Shown: positions 19,419 through 29,020 of the stretch, piece by piece
How positions within the stretch are numbered: the stretch's first letter is position 1
Layout: each line of letters begins with the position of its first letter
Assembly (NCBI RefSeq): GCF_002356555.2
Contig: NZ_AP017372.2
Location: forward strand, 496,001 to 560,000
Source: Halorhodospira halochloris
GTDB taxonomy: Bacteria > Pseudomonadota > Gammaproteobacteria > Nitrococcales > Halorhodospiraceae
DNA: 64,000 nucleotides
Direction: 5' to 3'
Program-made: the position numbers and the translations under genes
The notes under the pieces: generated by a model
Database searches by the model: none
Told to the model about the DNA's origin: nothing
What the model saw: the letters and a program-made list of their open reading frames with translations, nothing else

Positions 19419-19646
19419 ATGCTAGCACTGCCAGCTGCGACCATACGCGGAAGGTGTAAATCCATCCCTGGGGTGCGGCTTAAAGACTCCCAGTCAGTAC
19501 GGGACGCCAGCAGTATGGATAAGCAGTCGAAAAAGTTGCTATGGTTTATCAACAATATGCCCTATCATCGTGAATTAGTGAGATAAAATACTTGAATGTT
19601 GGGCTCTCCAAAGACTAATCTAGAGATTCTCTAGGGGGGCAGAGGC
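19419..19646. other. Spacer between repeat copy 3 and amiB
   Basis: No gene is visible. A short core-like fragment GTAAATCCATCCCTGGGGTG lies near 19456-19477 and may be a scrap of another repeat copy. The AT-rich part from about 19525 to 19620 probably holds the amiB promoter, but I cannot fix its boxes with confidence. Confidence 0.5.
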
Positions 19647-20978
19647 TTGAGAAGTATGGGGTTGGATAAGTTGCGTTGGCTCTCTGGCTTAGTCTTATTT
19701 GCCTTGTTGTGGTCCGTTGTGCCGCTGGCATCGGCGGACGAGGCCAAGATCGAGCGCGTCCACGCGGTGGAGGAGGACTCGCGCTTGCGCATTATTTTTG
19801 ATCTGGACAATGTGCCGGAGCACGATGTATTCAGTCTCTCTGACCCCTACCGAGTGGTGATCGACTTCGACCAGACTGAGCTTGCTACTCAAGATTTGCC
19901 TAGGGCTGGATTGCTGCGGGAGATGCGCAGCGGGGTCCAGCAGAGTGGTCAGTTGCGCCTGGTATTGGATATGGAGGAGCGCGTTGATACGCGCAGTTTT
20001 GTGATCGGCCAAGGGGGTGAGCAGGGCCATCAGCTGCTGCTTGATCTCACCCCGGATAAGAGGGAGGCACACGAGGCCTCGCGGGAGCGGGCGCAGCCGG
20101 TTCGTTCAGCCTCCGAGCGCAATCAGGACAAGGCTCTGATAGCCATTGATGCGGGCCATGGTGGTGTTGATCCCGGTGCTATCGGGCCGAGCGGTACTTA
20201 TGAAAAGGATGTCGCCCTGGCGGTGGCGCGTAAGCTGAGGGATCTGATCGAGCAGGAGCCGTCATTGGAGCCGTTGATGATTCGCGACGGCGATTATTAC
20301 ATGGCCTTGCGCGATAGGACGCGCAAGGCGCGCGAGCACGAAGCGGACCTGTTTCTATCCTTGCACGCCGATGGTGCGGAAAACCCCAATGTAAAGGGCG
20401 CTAGCGTCTATGCCCTGTCGGTTGACGGTGCCACCTCGGAGCGGGCGCGTATGCTGGCGCGGCGCGAGAATGCGGCAGATTTTCTCGGTGGTGTCTCGCT
20501 GGAAGATAAGGACGATGATCTGCGCTCAGTGCTGGTTGATTTGACCCGCGGGGCGACCATTGAGGCCAGCCTTGAGGTAGGCGATTACATGCTCACTGAG
20601 CTTGATAGGCACGCCGATCTTCTGCGCAACCGGGTCGATAGGGCTGGTTTTGCGGTGCTCAAATCGGTTGATATGCCCTCCCTATTAATAGAATTGGGAT
20701 TTATGACTAACGCTGAAGAAGAGCGGCGGCTCAACGATCCTGGCTACCAGAGTCAACTTGCCGATGGCATCCTCGCCGCGGTTAAGCAGTATGCGGGCAA
20801 TTATATCCTGCCGGAGATCCGCCAGGCTCAGGAGGGTAAACGGGAGCATACGGTGGAGCGTGGCGATAGCTTGTCGCAAATTGCGCGGAAATATCAGGTC
20901 AGCACTGATGCCATCAGGCAGGCGAACAACCTCAGCGGCGATCAGATAAACGTCGGTAACACCCTAGTAATCCCGTAG
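19647..20978 (+). CDS. amiB: N-acetylmuramoyl-L-alanine amidase with AMIN and LysM domains
   Basis: It cuts septal peptidoglycan between muramic acid and the peptide so daughter cells can separate. The 443 residues comprise a signal peptide (about 1-31), an AMIN domain (about 33-135), an Amidase_3 zinc domain (about 165-390) with DAGHGGVDPGAIGPSGTYEK and LFLSLHADGA, and one C-terminal LysM repeat (about 398-443). The start is a TTG behind AGGGGGG; an ATG at 19656 is equally possible. It is cut off from tsaE by repeat copy 3, so it probably has its own promoter. Confidence 0.95.
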   Translation: MRSMGLDKLRWLSGLVLFALLWSVVPLASADEAKIERVHAVEEDSRLRIIFDLDNVPEHDVFSLSDPYRVVIDFDQTELATQDLPRAGLLREMRSGVQQSGQLRLVLDMEERVDTRSFVIGQGGEQGHQLLLDLTPDKREAHEASRERAQPVRSASERNQDKALIAIDAGHGGVDPGAIGPSGTYEKDVALAVARKLRDLIEQEPSLEPLMIRDGDYYMALRDRTRKAREHEADLFLSLHADGAENPNVKGASVYALSVDGATSERARMLARRENAADFLGGVSLEDKDDDLRSVLVDLTRGATIEASLEVGDYMLTELDRHADLLRNRVDRAGFAVLKSVDMPSLLIELGFMTNAEEERRLNDPGYQSQLADGILAAVKQYAGNYILPEIRQAQEGKREHTVERGDSLSQIARKYQVSTDAIRQANNLSGDQINVGNTLVIP

Positions 20979-21061
20979 TGACAAAGTCGCCAGCGGTTAT
21001 GGTGCGCAGCTTGCAGCGCCGGTTCGCGCTGTTTGCAGCGGCCCTGATAAAGATCGTTAAG

Positions 21062-22651
21062 CTAATCGAGCTTGATCTCCTCGAGCAGGTCGGCGGCGAG
21101 GAGGCTGCGTTCGCCGCGCACAGCAGCGGCTTTATCGGCGGCTGTACCGTGAGCTAATACGGCGCAGCGCGCAGCTGTTGCTAGGTCCAATCCCTGGGCG
21201 ATAAATGCCCCAATCATGCCGCTGAGCACATCGCCCATGCCGCCGCTGGCCATGCCAGGGTTGCCGCAGTTGGCTAGGGCGACATTGACTCCGTCATCAA
21301 TGATGGTGCCTGGCCCTTTGAGAACGGCGACGGTGCCTGTCCCTTTGGGAGCGGCGACGGTGCCTGTCCCTTTGGCGGCGCCGTTATCTTCGGCGGTGGC
21401 GATAGCGGTGGCGATAGTGCCTGCCCCTTTGGAGGTCCCTGAGGTGCCTGTCCCTTTGGCAGCTGTGGACAAGGCGAGGGCGCGGGCAGCGGCAAAGCGG
21501 TCGGCGCTTATTTGCGCTGTGCTCTGGCCGAGCAGACGCGCGGCTTCACCGGGGTGGGGAGTGAGGACCGCGTTGTCTGCTGCGACTCCCTGATTGGCCA
21601 GGATGTTAAGCCCATCGGCGTCGATTACTTTTGAGATGGGGCTAGCCATAGCGGCGTGCCAGAGCTCGTCTGCCCAGCTGTCCTGGCCGAGCCCGGGGCC
21701 GACGACTATCGTGGTGCATCTTTCCAGCAACGCAGCGATTTGGTTGGCTGACTCAACGCCGTGGACCATTAGCTCGGGGCGGGCGCCGACGAGGGCACTT
21801 ATATGTTCAGTGCGGGTGGCAACACTGACCAGACCGGCCCCGCAGCGCAGCGCCGCCTCGCCGGCTAGGCGAGCGGCTCCGGCCATGCCGGGGCCGCCAC
21901 CGATGATCAGGACGTGGCCGCAATCGCCCTTGTGGGCGTCGCGGGGTCGTGGGGTAAGGGCCGTGGTTAGGTCATCTGGGGAGACGAGCCTGGCGTATGG
22001 CTCTAAGCGATTTGCATTAACGGCTGCTGTGCCTAGATCGTCGAAGAACAAGGTACCGCAAAGCGCCGGGCCGCGGGCGGTAAATAGACCGCTCTTGAGG
22101 CCGACGAAGGTTACAGTGGCGTGGGCCTGCACCGCACAGCCAAGCTCGGAGCCGGTGCGCGCGTGGAGCCCTGAGGGTATGTCGAGGGCTAAGACCGGGC
22201 CTTTTTGGCCATTGATGGCTTCTACTGCCGCGGCGTACTCACCTGCTACAGGACGGTCGAGACCGGTGCCGAGAAGGGCGTCGACTATGACATCGCCTGA
22301 GTCGAGCTGATGGGCGTCGAAAGGCTTGCAGGCGGCGCTGGTCTCAAGGAAGCGCTGTGCTTGAGTTGCAGCATCGCCCTTTAAGCGATGCGGATCGCTG
22401 AGATAAATAACCTCTACCTCTAGGCCGGCCTCATGGGCTAAGCGGCCGACGACGTAGCCATCGCCAGCATTGTTGCCGCCACCGCAGAAGATGGTGATGC
22501 GCCGCGCTTGTGGCCAGTTGCTGCGCAGCACGGCAAAGGCCCTACGACCGGCCCTCTCCATCAGCCTCAGGCCGGGGATGCCGGCCTCGGTAATGGCGAT
22601 CTGGTCGAGCTCTCGAACCTGTTCCGGCGTGTAGAGTGCTGTGGTGAGCAT
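21062..22651 (-). CDS. nnr: Bifunctional NAD(P)H-hydrate epimerase/dehydratase with internal repeat expansion
   Basis: It repairs hydrated NAD(P)H. Residues 1-215 are the YjeF_N epimerase domain (FCGGGNNAGDGYVVGRLAHE near residue 54). The remainder is the ADP-dependent dehydratase with IIGGGPGMAGAARLAGEAAL near residue 250 and NPGMASGGMGDVLSG near residue 475. Between them, about residues 393-440, lies an insertion of KGTGT-type repeats that the family normally has once as LKGxGT. The gene is reversed relative to amiB and mutL, although in most relatives it lies beside tsaE in the same direction. It converges with amiB. Confidence 0.95.
   Translation of the reverse strand: MLTTALYTPEQVRELDQIAITEAGIPGLRLMERAGRRAFAVLRSNWPQARRITIFCGGGNNAGDGYVVGRLAHEAGLEVEVIYLSDPHRLKGDAATQAQRFLETSAACKPFDAHQLDSGDVIVDALLGTGLDRPVAGEYAAAVEAINGQKGPVLALDIPSGLHARTGSELGCAVQAHATVTFVGLKSGLFTARGPALCGTLFFDDLGTAAVNANRLEPYARLVSPDDLTTALTPRPRDAHKGDCGHVLIIGGGPGMAGAARLAGEAALRCGAGLVSVATRTEHISALVGARPELMVHGVESANQIAALLERCTTIVVGPGLGQDSWADELWHAAMASPISKVIDADGLNILANQGVAADNAVLTPHPGEAARLLGQSTAQISADRFAAARALALSTAAKGTGTSGTSKGAGTIATAIATAEDNGAAKGTGTVAAPKGTGTVAVLKGPGTIIDDGVNVALANCGNPGMASGGMGDVLSGMIGAFIAQGLDLATAARCAVLAHGTAADKAAAVRGERSLLAADLLEEIKLD
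21305..21460 (-). repeat. In-frame GTGCCTGTCCCTTTGG repeats inside nnr
   Basis: The motif GGTGCCTGTCCCTTTGG, or a close variant, starts near 21305, 21332, 21359, 21416 and 21443. Three copies are exactly 27 bp apart and the last two are also 27 apart. On the coding strand each reads as a Lys-Gly-Thr-Gly-Thr block, so the frame is preserved. The array seems to have grown from the native LKGPGT codons of the dehydratase domain. Confidence 0.9.
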
Positions 22652-22748
22652 CGCTGTCCTCAGTTGGTCGCGTTTTATGCGAGAATATTAGCAAAACCCG
22701 CGTAAACACTCGCCCAATCGGGCGGGGATATAAGCGATTCATTTTATT

Positions 22749-24713
22749 ATGACTGAGCCTAGCATCCGCCCTCTACCTGAGCAGCTGATCAATCAAATTG
22801 CTGCCGGGGAAGTTGTTGAACGACCCGCATCGGTGGTCAAGGAACTCACCGAGAACGCCTTGGATGCCGCTGCGCAGCGGATCTTAATCGATGTTGAGCG
22901 AGGCGGTAAGCAGCGCATCCGCGTGCAGGATGACGGCCACGGCATTGCTGTTGAGCAGCTCGCCCTGGCACTGCGCCGTCATGCTACTAGCAAGATTTAC
23001 AATCTCGACGAGTTAGAGAGCGTCTCCAGTTTGGGGTTTCGCGGTGAGGCCTTGCCCAGCATTGCCGCAGTCTCGAGACTGACCATCGCGTCACGGCAAG
23101 CCGACTCTGAGCATGGCCACCAAGTCCGCGCCGGTGATGCGCCTGATGACGATCAGATGCAGCCGAAGCCTGTGGCACATCCGGTTGGCACAACCGTTAC
23201 CGTTGATGATCTGTTTTTTAACACCCCGGGGCGGCGCAAGTTTTTACGTACCGATAGGACTGAGTTGCAGCACATTCAGGAGGCGGTACGCCGGCTTGCC
23301 CTGAGCCGCTTCGATGTCGGTTTTACCCTCAACCACCAAGGCCGGTGCTTGCTTAATCTGGCCCCGACCCAGGATGAGAGTGATCGCCAGCAGCGGCTTG
23401 CCGACCTGCTCGGCAGTGAGTTCGCCACACACAGTGCCAATGTTGAGTTGGAGGGCGCCGGGATGCGTCTGAGCGGCTGGTTGGGATTGCCCACGGCGGC
23501 GCGCCGCCAAGGCGATCTGCAGTACTTTTTTGTCAATGGCCGGCTGGTGCGTGATCGCACCGCTGCCCATGGCATTCGTCAGGCCTATAAGGATGTGCTG
23601 TATCGCGATCACTACCCGGCCTATGTGCTCTATTTAGAGATCGATCCAACCCAAGTCGACGTCAATGTCCACCCCATGAAGCACGAGGTCCGCTTTCGAG
23701 ATGGGCGAACGGTGCACGGCTTCCTCGCCCAGCGCATTGGCGAGGCTCTGGCGATGTTGGGGCCGGCTGGGGCCAATTCGTCGCCGAGCGCGACCGCGCA
23801 GCCAGCAGGGCGTGGTCAGCTGAATCAAGGCGGTGTGTCAGAGCCGGGCCGGGCCCAGTCAAGCCCGCCCCGGCAGTCTGCACAGCCCTCCACCGCCGAC
23901 TCTATGCGGGAGAGCAGGGGAGTGGAGCAAAGGGTGCCAGAGGGTGCGCAGCAGAGGTGGCGCGAGCCACATCAGCAGCGGCTGGATCTGGCGGAAGTGG
24001 GCCAGCTCTACGGTCATTTCGTGCCTGCTGAGGACGACTCACAAGTCGGCCATGCAGATGTTGGTATGGCTGCACCAGAAGAGTCGACGCCGGGCATTGC
24101 CGAGCAAGATCAGTCGGGGCCAGAGGCGGCGCCGCAATTAGGCTATGCGATCGGCCAGATTCGGGGCGCCTATATCCTAGCCGAGTCTGAGCAGGGGCTG
24201 GTTATAGTCGATATGCACGCCGCTCACGAGCGGGTCGTTTATGAGCAGCTCAAGGCGCAGTTTGCTAATGCCCAGGTTGCGACACAGGACCTGCTAATGC
24301 CTGTTACTCTTGCCGTTACCCCACAGCAGGCGGAACTGGTCGAGTTGTATGCTGAGAGCCTGGCTGATGCCGGTTTAGAGATTGAGCGTAGCGGGCCGGA
24401 TAGTGTCCGCATTCGCTCTTTGCCGGCATTGCTTGCTAACGCCGACCCGCAAGAGTTGCTCGCCGATGTGATCGGATCACTGCAGGAGGCCGATCCGGCT
24501 GCCGGTATTCAACAGGCGATCCACAACCTGCTTGCGGGGGTGGCCTGCCATGGCTCAGTTCGGGCTGGGCGGCAGCTAAGCCGAGCGGAAATGGACCGGC
24601 TGCTGCGCGATATTGAACGGACCCCGCGCGCGGCGCAGTGTAATCACGGCCGTCCTACTTACACCCTGTTGGACGATGAGGGCTTGGCGCGATTATTCAA
24701 GCGCGGACGCTGA
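22749..24713 (+). CDS. mutL: DNA mismatch repair protein MutL
   Basis: It couples MutS mismatch recognition to strand removal. The 654 residues start with a GHKL ATPase domain (INQIAAGEVVERPASVVKEL near residue 15, GFRGEALPSI near residue 96). A low-complexity linker covers about 340-450, and then comes the dimerisation domain. That domain has DMHAAHERVVYE near residue 490 and CNHGRP near 633, matching the metal-binding endonuclease motifs of nicking MutL proteins. The strand-nicking activity is inferred from these motifs. It overlaps miaA by one base. Confidence 0.96.
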   Translation: MTEPSIRPLPEQLINQIAAGEVVERPASVVKELTENALDAAAQRILIDVERGGKQRIRVQDDGHGIAVEQLALALRRHATSKIYNLDELESVSSLGFRGEALPSIAAVSRLTIASRQADSEHGHQVRAGDAPDDDQMQPKPVAHPVGTTVTVDDLFFNTPGRRKFLRTDRTELQHIQEAVRRLALSRFDVGFTLNHQGRCLLNLAPTQDESDRQQRLADLLGSEFATHSANVELEGAGMRLSGWLGLPTAARRQGDLQYFFVNGRLVRDRTAAHGIRQAYKDVLYRDHYPAYVLYLEIDPTQVDVNVHPMKHEVRFRDGRTVHGFLAQRIGEALAMLGPAGANSSPSATAQPAGRGQLNQGGVSEPGRAQSSPPRQSAQPSTADSMRESRGVEQRVPEGAQQRWREPHQQRLDLAEVGQLYGHFVPAEDDSQVGHADVGMAAPEESTPGIAEQDQSGPEAAPQLGYAIGQIRGAYILAESEQGLVIVDMHAAHERVVYEQLKAQFANAQVATQDLLMPVTLAVTPQQAELVELYAESLADAGLEIERSGPDSVRIRSLPALLANADPQELLADVIGSLQEADPAAGIQQAIHNLLAGVACHGSVRAGRQLSRAEMDRLLRDIERTPRAAQCNHGRPTYTLLDDEGLARLFKRGR

Positions 24714-25822
24714 TGGCAAATTCCAACAAATCGCCACTCAATCAAGGTTCAAGTAACCCAAGCAGTGAGCGCTATACAGCGGAGTTTTTAGGCGACGTTC
24801 AGCAGCCTCGGCCCGGGGTCGTATTCTTAATGGGGCCGACGGCGGTTGGTAAGAGCGATATCGCCATAGAGCTGGCTCGGCGCCTGCCGGTGGAGATTGT
24901 CAGTGTAGATTCGGCCCAAGTTTATCGAGGCTTGGATATTGGCACCGCCAAACCGGGGGTAGCGCTGAGGCGGGAAGTGGCGCATCACCTCATCGATTTG
25001 CGCGACCCGGCAGAGCCGTACTCGGCGGCAGATTTTGTCCAAGACGCCCAGCAAGTAGTAGCACAGATTCGTGCCCGCGCTCGGGTGCCACTGTTTGTTG
25101 GTGGTACCGGGCTGTATTTCCAAGCCCTTGAGCAGGGTTTATCACCAATGCCGGGGGCCGATCAGCAGATTAGGCAAGAGCTCGAGGCAGAGGCTGCGCG
25201 CTGCGGGTTGGCCCATCTGCACCAGCGCTTGGCCGAACAGGATCCAGAGACCGCGCAGCGCCTCCACCCTAACGACGCTCAGCGCATCCAGCGGGCGTTA
25301 GAGGTGCACCGCTTAACAGGCCGCCCGATGAGCGAGATACAGCGCCAGCCGGGTGTCCCTGGCTTGGCGGCAAGGCCACTTAAGATAGCGTTGCAGCCGG
25401 TTAGTAGGGCCTGGCTACATGAGCGCATCGAACAGCGTTTCCGGGCCATGTTGGCAGCCGGCTTGGTGGGGGAGGTGCTGATGCTCTATCGGCGTGCTGA
25501 TCTTGGGCTGCATTTGCCCGCTCTACGGGCGGTAGGTTATCGTCAAGTTTGGCAGTATATCTGTGGGCAGTGTGCCTATAATGAGATGATTCGCCGTGGA
25601 GTCAGTGCTACTAGGAAATATGCTAAGCGGCAGCTGACCTGGATGCGCCGCCATTTTCCAGCCACGCCGTGCAGCGGAAAGAGGCCCATTATGGGTTTGC
25701 CGAGTGGGCGCGAGAGTACTGTCCGTGAGCGGCTGGAACCGGCGTATAACATTGATGTCGGTCCCTCTAGCCAGCACTACGTCAAAGTAAGTAGACTGAT
25801 AGAGGAAGTGTTTGCACGGTAG
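24713..25822 (+). CDS. miaA: tRNA dimethylallyltransferase
   Basis: It adds the dimethylallyl group to A37 of tRNAs reading UNN codons. The P-loop is MGPTAVGKSDIAIELARR near residue 40, followed by DSAQVYRGLDIGTAKP, and KYAKRQLTWMRR near residue 302, all family motifs. At 369 residues it is about 55 longer than E. coli MiaA, with a 35-residue N-terminal Ser/Asn-rich extension and a C-terminal tail past the RRHF end. The start is fixed by the TGATG overlap with mutL and by the lack of later starts. Confidence 0.95.
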   Translation: MANSNKSPLNQGSSNPSSERYTAEFLGDVQQPRPGVVFLMGPTAVGKSDIAIELARRLPVEIVSVDSAQVYRGLDIGTAKPGVALRREVAHHLIDLRDPAEPYSAADFVQDAQQVVAQIRARARVPLFVGGTGLYFQALEQGLSPMPGADQQIRQELEAEAARCGLAHLHQRLAEQDPETAQRLHPNDAQRIQRALEVHRLTGRPMSEIQRQPGVPGLAARPLKIALQPVSRAWLHERIEQRFRAMLAAGLVGEVLMLYRRADLGLHLPALRAVGYRQVWQYICGQCAYNEMIRRGVSATRKYAKRQLTWMRRHFPATPCSGKRPIMGLPSGRESTVRERLEPAYNIDVGPSSQHYVKVSRLIEEVFAR

Positions 25823-25874
25823 GGTTTAACCGTGGGCCCACATAACAACAACAATTCAGACGAGGCCTAACGCC

Positions 25875-26147
25875 ATGTCAAAAGGGCAGTCACTGCAAGA
25901 GCCGTTTCTAAATACCCTGCGCAAGGAGAAGGTGCCGGTATCTATATATTTGGTTAATGGGATAAAGCTTCAGGGCCAGATCGAATCCTTCGATCAATTT
26001 GTGGTTTTATTGCGCAATAATGTAAATCAGATGGTCTATAAACATGCAATCTCAACTATAGTCCCGGCGCGGCGGGTGCGGATACCTGCGCTTGGGGACG
26101 ATCAGCCTACCGACCTTGAACACGGTCAGGAGGAGAGCGATCGCTGA
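25875..26147 (+). CDS. hfq: RNA chaperone Hfq
   Basis: This hexameric Sm-like protein pairs small RNAs with mRNAs. The 90 residues include the Sm1 region [20 protein letters not shown] and the Sm2 motif YKHAIST, nearly identical to E. coli through residue 67, then a short acidic tail. The miaA-hfq-hflX order is conserved. hflX begins inside its 3' end. Confidence 0.98.
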   Translation: MSKGQSLQEPFLNTLRKEKVPVSIYLVNGIKLQGQIESFDQFVVLLRNNVNQMVYKHAISTIVPARRVRIPALGDDQPTDLEHGQEESDR

Positions 26148-27462
26148 ACGTATACTCAGCAGCAGTGGGCCTGCTGATCTATTTGCCCGCCCGAGCGGCG
26201 GTGAGCGGGCAGTCACGGTGCATGTGCGGATGCCAGGCGATGCCCTTGATGCAGCCGAAGAGATGGCAGCCCTAGCGCGTTCGGCCGGAGCGGATATTGT
26301 CGGGCGCTTCGATCACCGCCGGGATACCCCCGACCCACGGACCTTTTTAGGCCGTGGTAAGGTAGCCGAGCTGGCCGAGCAGGTCGCTGATTTGGGAGTA
26401 GCTCTGGTCCTAATCGATCAGCCTCTCTCGGCAGCTCAGGAGCGCAATCTTGAGGCGGATCTTAATTGCCGCGTCCTCGATCGAACCGGCCTGATTCTGG
26501 ATATCTTTGCCCAGCGGGCACAAACCTTTGAGGGGCGTCTACAGGTCGAGTTGGCGCAGCTCAAGCATGTCTCTAGTCGCTTGGTGCGAGGCTGGTCGCA
26601 CTTGGAGCGGCAAAAGGGCGGCATCGGCTTGCGCGGTCCAGGTGAGAAGCAGCTGGAGATGGACCGGCGCATGATTAGCGGGCGGATAAAGCAGATTGAG
26701 CGCCGCTTGGTCAAGGTCAGGCGCAATCGTGAGCAAGGCCGCAAAGCCCGGCGGCGGCGTCAGCTACCGGTGGTCTCCCTGGTCGGCTACACCAACGCCG
26801 GTAAGACTACCCTGTTTAATGCCTTGACTGGATCGGAGCGGCACGCCGAAGATCGCCTCTTTGCGACCCTGGACACCTCCTGGCGCCGAGTCGACTTGGC
26901 CCCTGGGGCGGCTGCGGTGATCTCCGATACGGTTGGTTTTATCAGTAGGTTGCCGCACGATCTAGTCGCCGCCTTCCGCTCGACCCTGGAGGAGGTTAGT
27001 GAGGCGGATCTGTTGTTGCACGTCATCGATGCCGGGGCGCAGGAGCGCGAGCACCAGATCGAGCAGGTAGAAACGGTTCTGGACGAGATTGGTGCGCAGA
27101 ACGTTCCGGTATTGCGAGTCTATAATAAGGTGGATACTACGGCGCTTACGGCAGGGCCGTTCTACACCGATGTCGGCGAACTCGAAGGGGTGCGCATATC
27201 CGCTCAAGAGCCGGCGGCGGGGCTCGATGACTTGCTTGCCGCCGTTGCCGCACGCCTTGGGCCGCAGCGGGTGCGGCGCCTGGTGTCACTGGCCCCGGAG
27301 CAAGGCAAGCTGCGCTCCGAGCTGTTTCGCCTCGGCAGTGTGATCAATGAGAGCTATGCCGATAATGGCACCCTGGAGCTGGAAGTGGAGCTGCCTAATC
27401 ATGAATTGGAGCGGCTGCATGCTCGCGAGGGGTTGGAGCGCGAAGTGGTCAGTAGACCATAA
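26116..27462 (+). CDS. hflX: Ribosome-rescue GTPase HflX
   Basis: This GTPase splits stalled or stressed 70S ribosomes. The N-terminal domain carries [14 protein letters not shown] near residue 75, then a [18 protein letters not shown] block near residue 173. The G domain has [16 protein letters not shown] near residue 225 and [13 protein letters not shown] near residue 275. No ATG precedes the conserved [12 protein letters not shown] start region; the nearest start codons are TTG at 26116 and TTG at 26092, both inside hfq and neither with a good ribosome site. Coupled translation with hfq is likely. Confidence 0.92.
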   Translation: MNTVRRRAIAERILSSSGPADLFARPSGGERAVTVHVRMPGDALDAAEEMAALARSAGADIVGRFDHRRDTPDPRTFLGRGKVAELAEQVADLGVALVLIDQPLSAAQERNLEADLNCRVLDRTGLILDIFAQRAQTFEGRLQVELAQLKHVSSRLVRGWSHLERQKGGIGLRGPGEKQLEMDRRMISGRIKQIERRLVKVRRNREQGRKARRRRQLPVVSLVGYTNAGKTTLFNALTGSERHAEDRLFATLDTSWRRVDLAPGAAAVISDTVGFISRLPHDLVAAFRSTLEEVSEADLLLHVIDAGAQEREHQIEQVETVLDEIGAQNVPVLRVYNKVDTTALTAGPFYTDVGELEGVRISAQEPAAGLDDLLAAVAARLGPQRVRRLVSLAPEQGKLRSELFRLGSVINESYADNGTLELEVELPNHELERLHAREGLEREVVSRP

Positions 27463-27475
27463 ACTGTCCGCTGAG

Positions 27476-27626
27476 GGAATCTCTAAAGACTCCCCCGGGG
27501 CCACTCAACTGCCCGGTGTGGAGGACGCCGTGAATCCATCCCTGGAGGCTTCATGGCGCCATCCCTGGCGCCAAGACCTCCACGCCTGGGCAGTTGAGTG
27601 GCCCCGGGGGGGTCTTTAGAGGTTCC
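27476..27626 (-). repeat. Palindromic element, copy 4 (core reversed)
   Basis: The arms GGAATCTCTAAAGACTCCCC and GGGGGGTCTTTAGAGGTTCC pair. Inward, GCCACTCAACTGCCC pairs with GGGCAGTTGAGTGGC. It starts 13 bases after the hflX stop. The mini-element at 63500-63552 shares its loop-side sequence GGGGCCACTCAACTGC. Confidence 0.92.
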
Positions 27627-27692
27627 TAGAGACAATGGGCACTTACGGGAATAAGCAGCGCTGCAGTTAGTAATGTTCGGGGTTTTTGTGTT

Positions 27693-27698
27693 TATAAT
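27693..27698 (+). promoter_or_regulatory. Possible -10 box for the hflKC operon
   Basis: TATAAT lies about 115 bases before hflK in an AT-rich stretch past repeat copy 4. The matching -35 region (TAATGT-like) is poor. I include it because the repeat separates hflX from hflK and a promoter is expected here. Confidence 0.35.
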
Positions 27699-27811
27699 AT
27701 ATCGGTATCAAAGGCAGGGTCGCAGGCGGTGGTTGCGGCAATCAGTCCGTCCAAATAGAATCTCGAGACCGTGCATCGATGGTGTCTCACACCGGAACTA
27801 TGGAGCAATGA

Positions 27812-29020
27812 ATGGCTTGGAATGAACCCGGCGGCGGTGGCCGCGATCCCTGGGGAGGTGGCCCCAAAGGCGGTGGCAGCGGTGGGCCGCCCGATCTTGA
27901 TGAGGTGTTCCGTAAGCTACGTGACCAGATCAACGGCCTCTTTGGTGGCAAGCGAGCCTCCAGTGATGGGGATGGCCCATCACCGCGCGGACCTGGCAGC
28001 GTCGGAATCGGTCTGCTGGCTGCGGCGGCCTTTATAATCTGGGGACTGTCCGGCATATACATAGTCGATCAGGGTTGGCGAGGGGTCGAGCTGACCTTCG
28101 GTAAGCACGCCGATACTACCGAGCCGGGGCCCCATTGGCACTGGCCGTGGCCGATAGGCAACGTCGAGCGGGTTAACGTCGAGCAGCGCCGCATAGCCGA
28201 GGTCGGTTATGAGACGATGCAAGGCCAATCGCGCCCGGTGCCCCATGAGGCGCTGATGATAACCCGTGACGAGAATATCGTTGATGTGCGTATTGCGGCA
28301 CAGTACCAGGTCCAGGATCCGTTCCTCTATCTGTTCAACTTCCGCATGCCGGAAGAGACCTTAAAACAGGTAACTGAGAGTGCCATCCGGGAGATAATAG
28401 GTAAGCGTGAACTCCACTTTGTGCTCACCGAAGGGCGCACCGAGGTAGCCCGCGAGACTCAGCGGTTGCTCCAAGAGGTCATGGACACTTATGAAACCGG
28501 CCTCGCTGTTGTGCAAGTTGCGGTGCAGGATATCCAACCCCCGGAAGAGGTGCAGCCGGCGTTTGAGGACGCCATTCGCGCTCGTGAAGATGAGCAGCGC
28601 AAGATTAACCGGGCCCAGGCCTATGCCAATGAGCTGATCCCGCGGGCCCAGGGTCAGGCAGCGCGTATCCTCGAAGAGGCACAGGGTTATCGCGAGCAGG
28701 TTGTTGCCCGGGCTGAGGGTGATGCTTCGCGCTTCGATGCCTTGGTTGCGGAATACCGCAATGCCCCTGATTTGATGCGCCAGCGCCTCTATCTTGAGAC
28801 GATGGAGGAGATCCTGGGTAAGAGCAGCAAACTAATGCTTGATTCGGAGGCAAGCCAGTCACTTATGTACCTACCGCTAGATAAGATAATGGGCGGTCGT
28901 ACTACGACAGGCATGGGTCAACAACAGCCGTTGGCCAATATCGACGTGGCTGACGAGCGCGACGCCGTTACGCCGACTCTGCGGGCACGTGATGCACTGC
29001 GTGATAGGGGGACGCGCTAA
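27812..29020 (+). CDS. hflK: HflK, protease-regulating band-7 membrane protein
   Basis: With HflC it forms the large inner-membrane assembly that encloses and regulates FtsH. The 402 residues have a Gly-rich N-terminus (about 1-35), one membrane segment (about 65-85), and the SPFH/band-7 domain from residue 90. A long charged coiled coil covers about 245-330. The Gly-rich N-terminus with WGGGPKGGGSGGPPDLDE is typical. The ATG at 27812 has GGAG upstream. The stop overlaps the hflC start as TAATG. Confidence 0.96.
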   Translation: MAWNEPGGGGRDPWGGGPKGGGSGGPPDLDEVFRKLRDQINGLFGGKRASSDGDGPSPRGPGSVGIGLLAAAAFIIWGLSGIYIVDQGWRGVELTFGKHADTTEPGPHWHWPWPIGNVERVNVEQRRIAEVGYETMQGQSRPVPHEALMITRDENIVDVRIAAQYQVQDPFLYLFNFRMPEETLKQVTESAIREIIGKRELHFVLTEGRTEVARETQRLLQEVMDTYETGLAVVQVAVQDIQPPEEVQPAFEDAIRAREDEQRKINRAQAYANELIPRAQGQAARILEEAQGYREQVVARAEGDASRFDALVAEYRNAPDLMRQRLYLETMEEILGKSSKLMLDSEASQSLMYLPLDKIMGGRTTTGMGQQQPLANIDVADERDAVTPTLRARDALRDRGTR

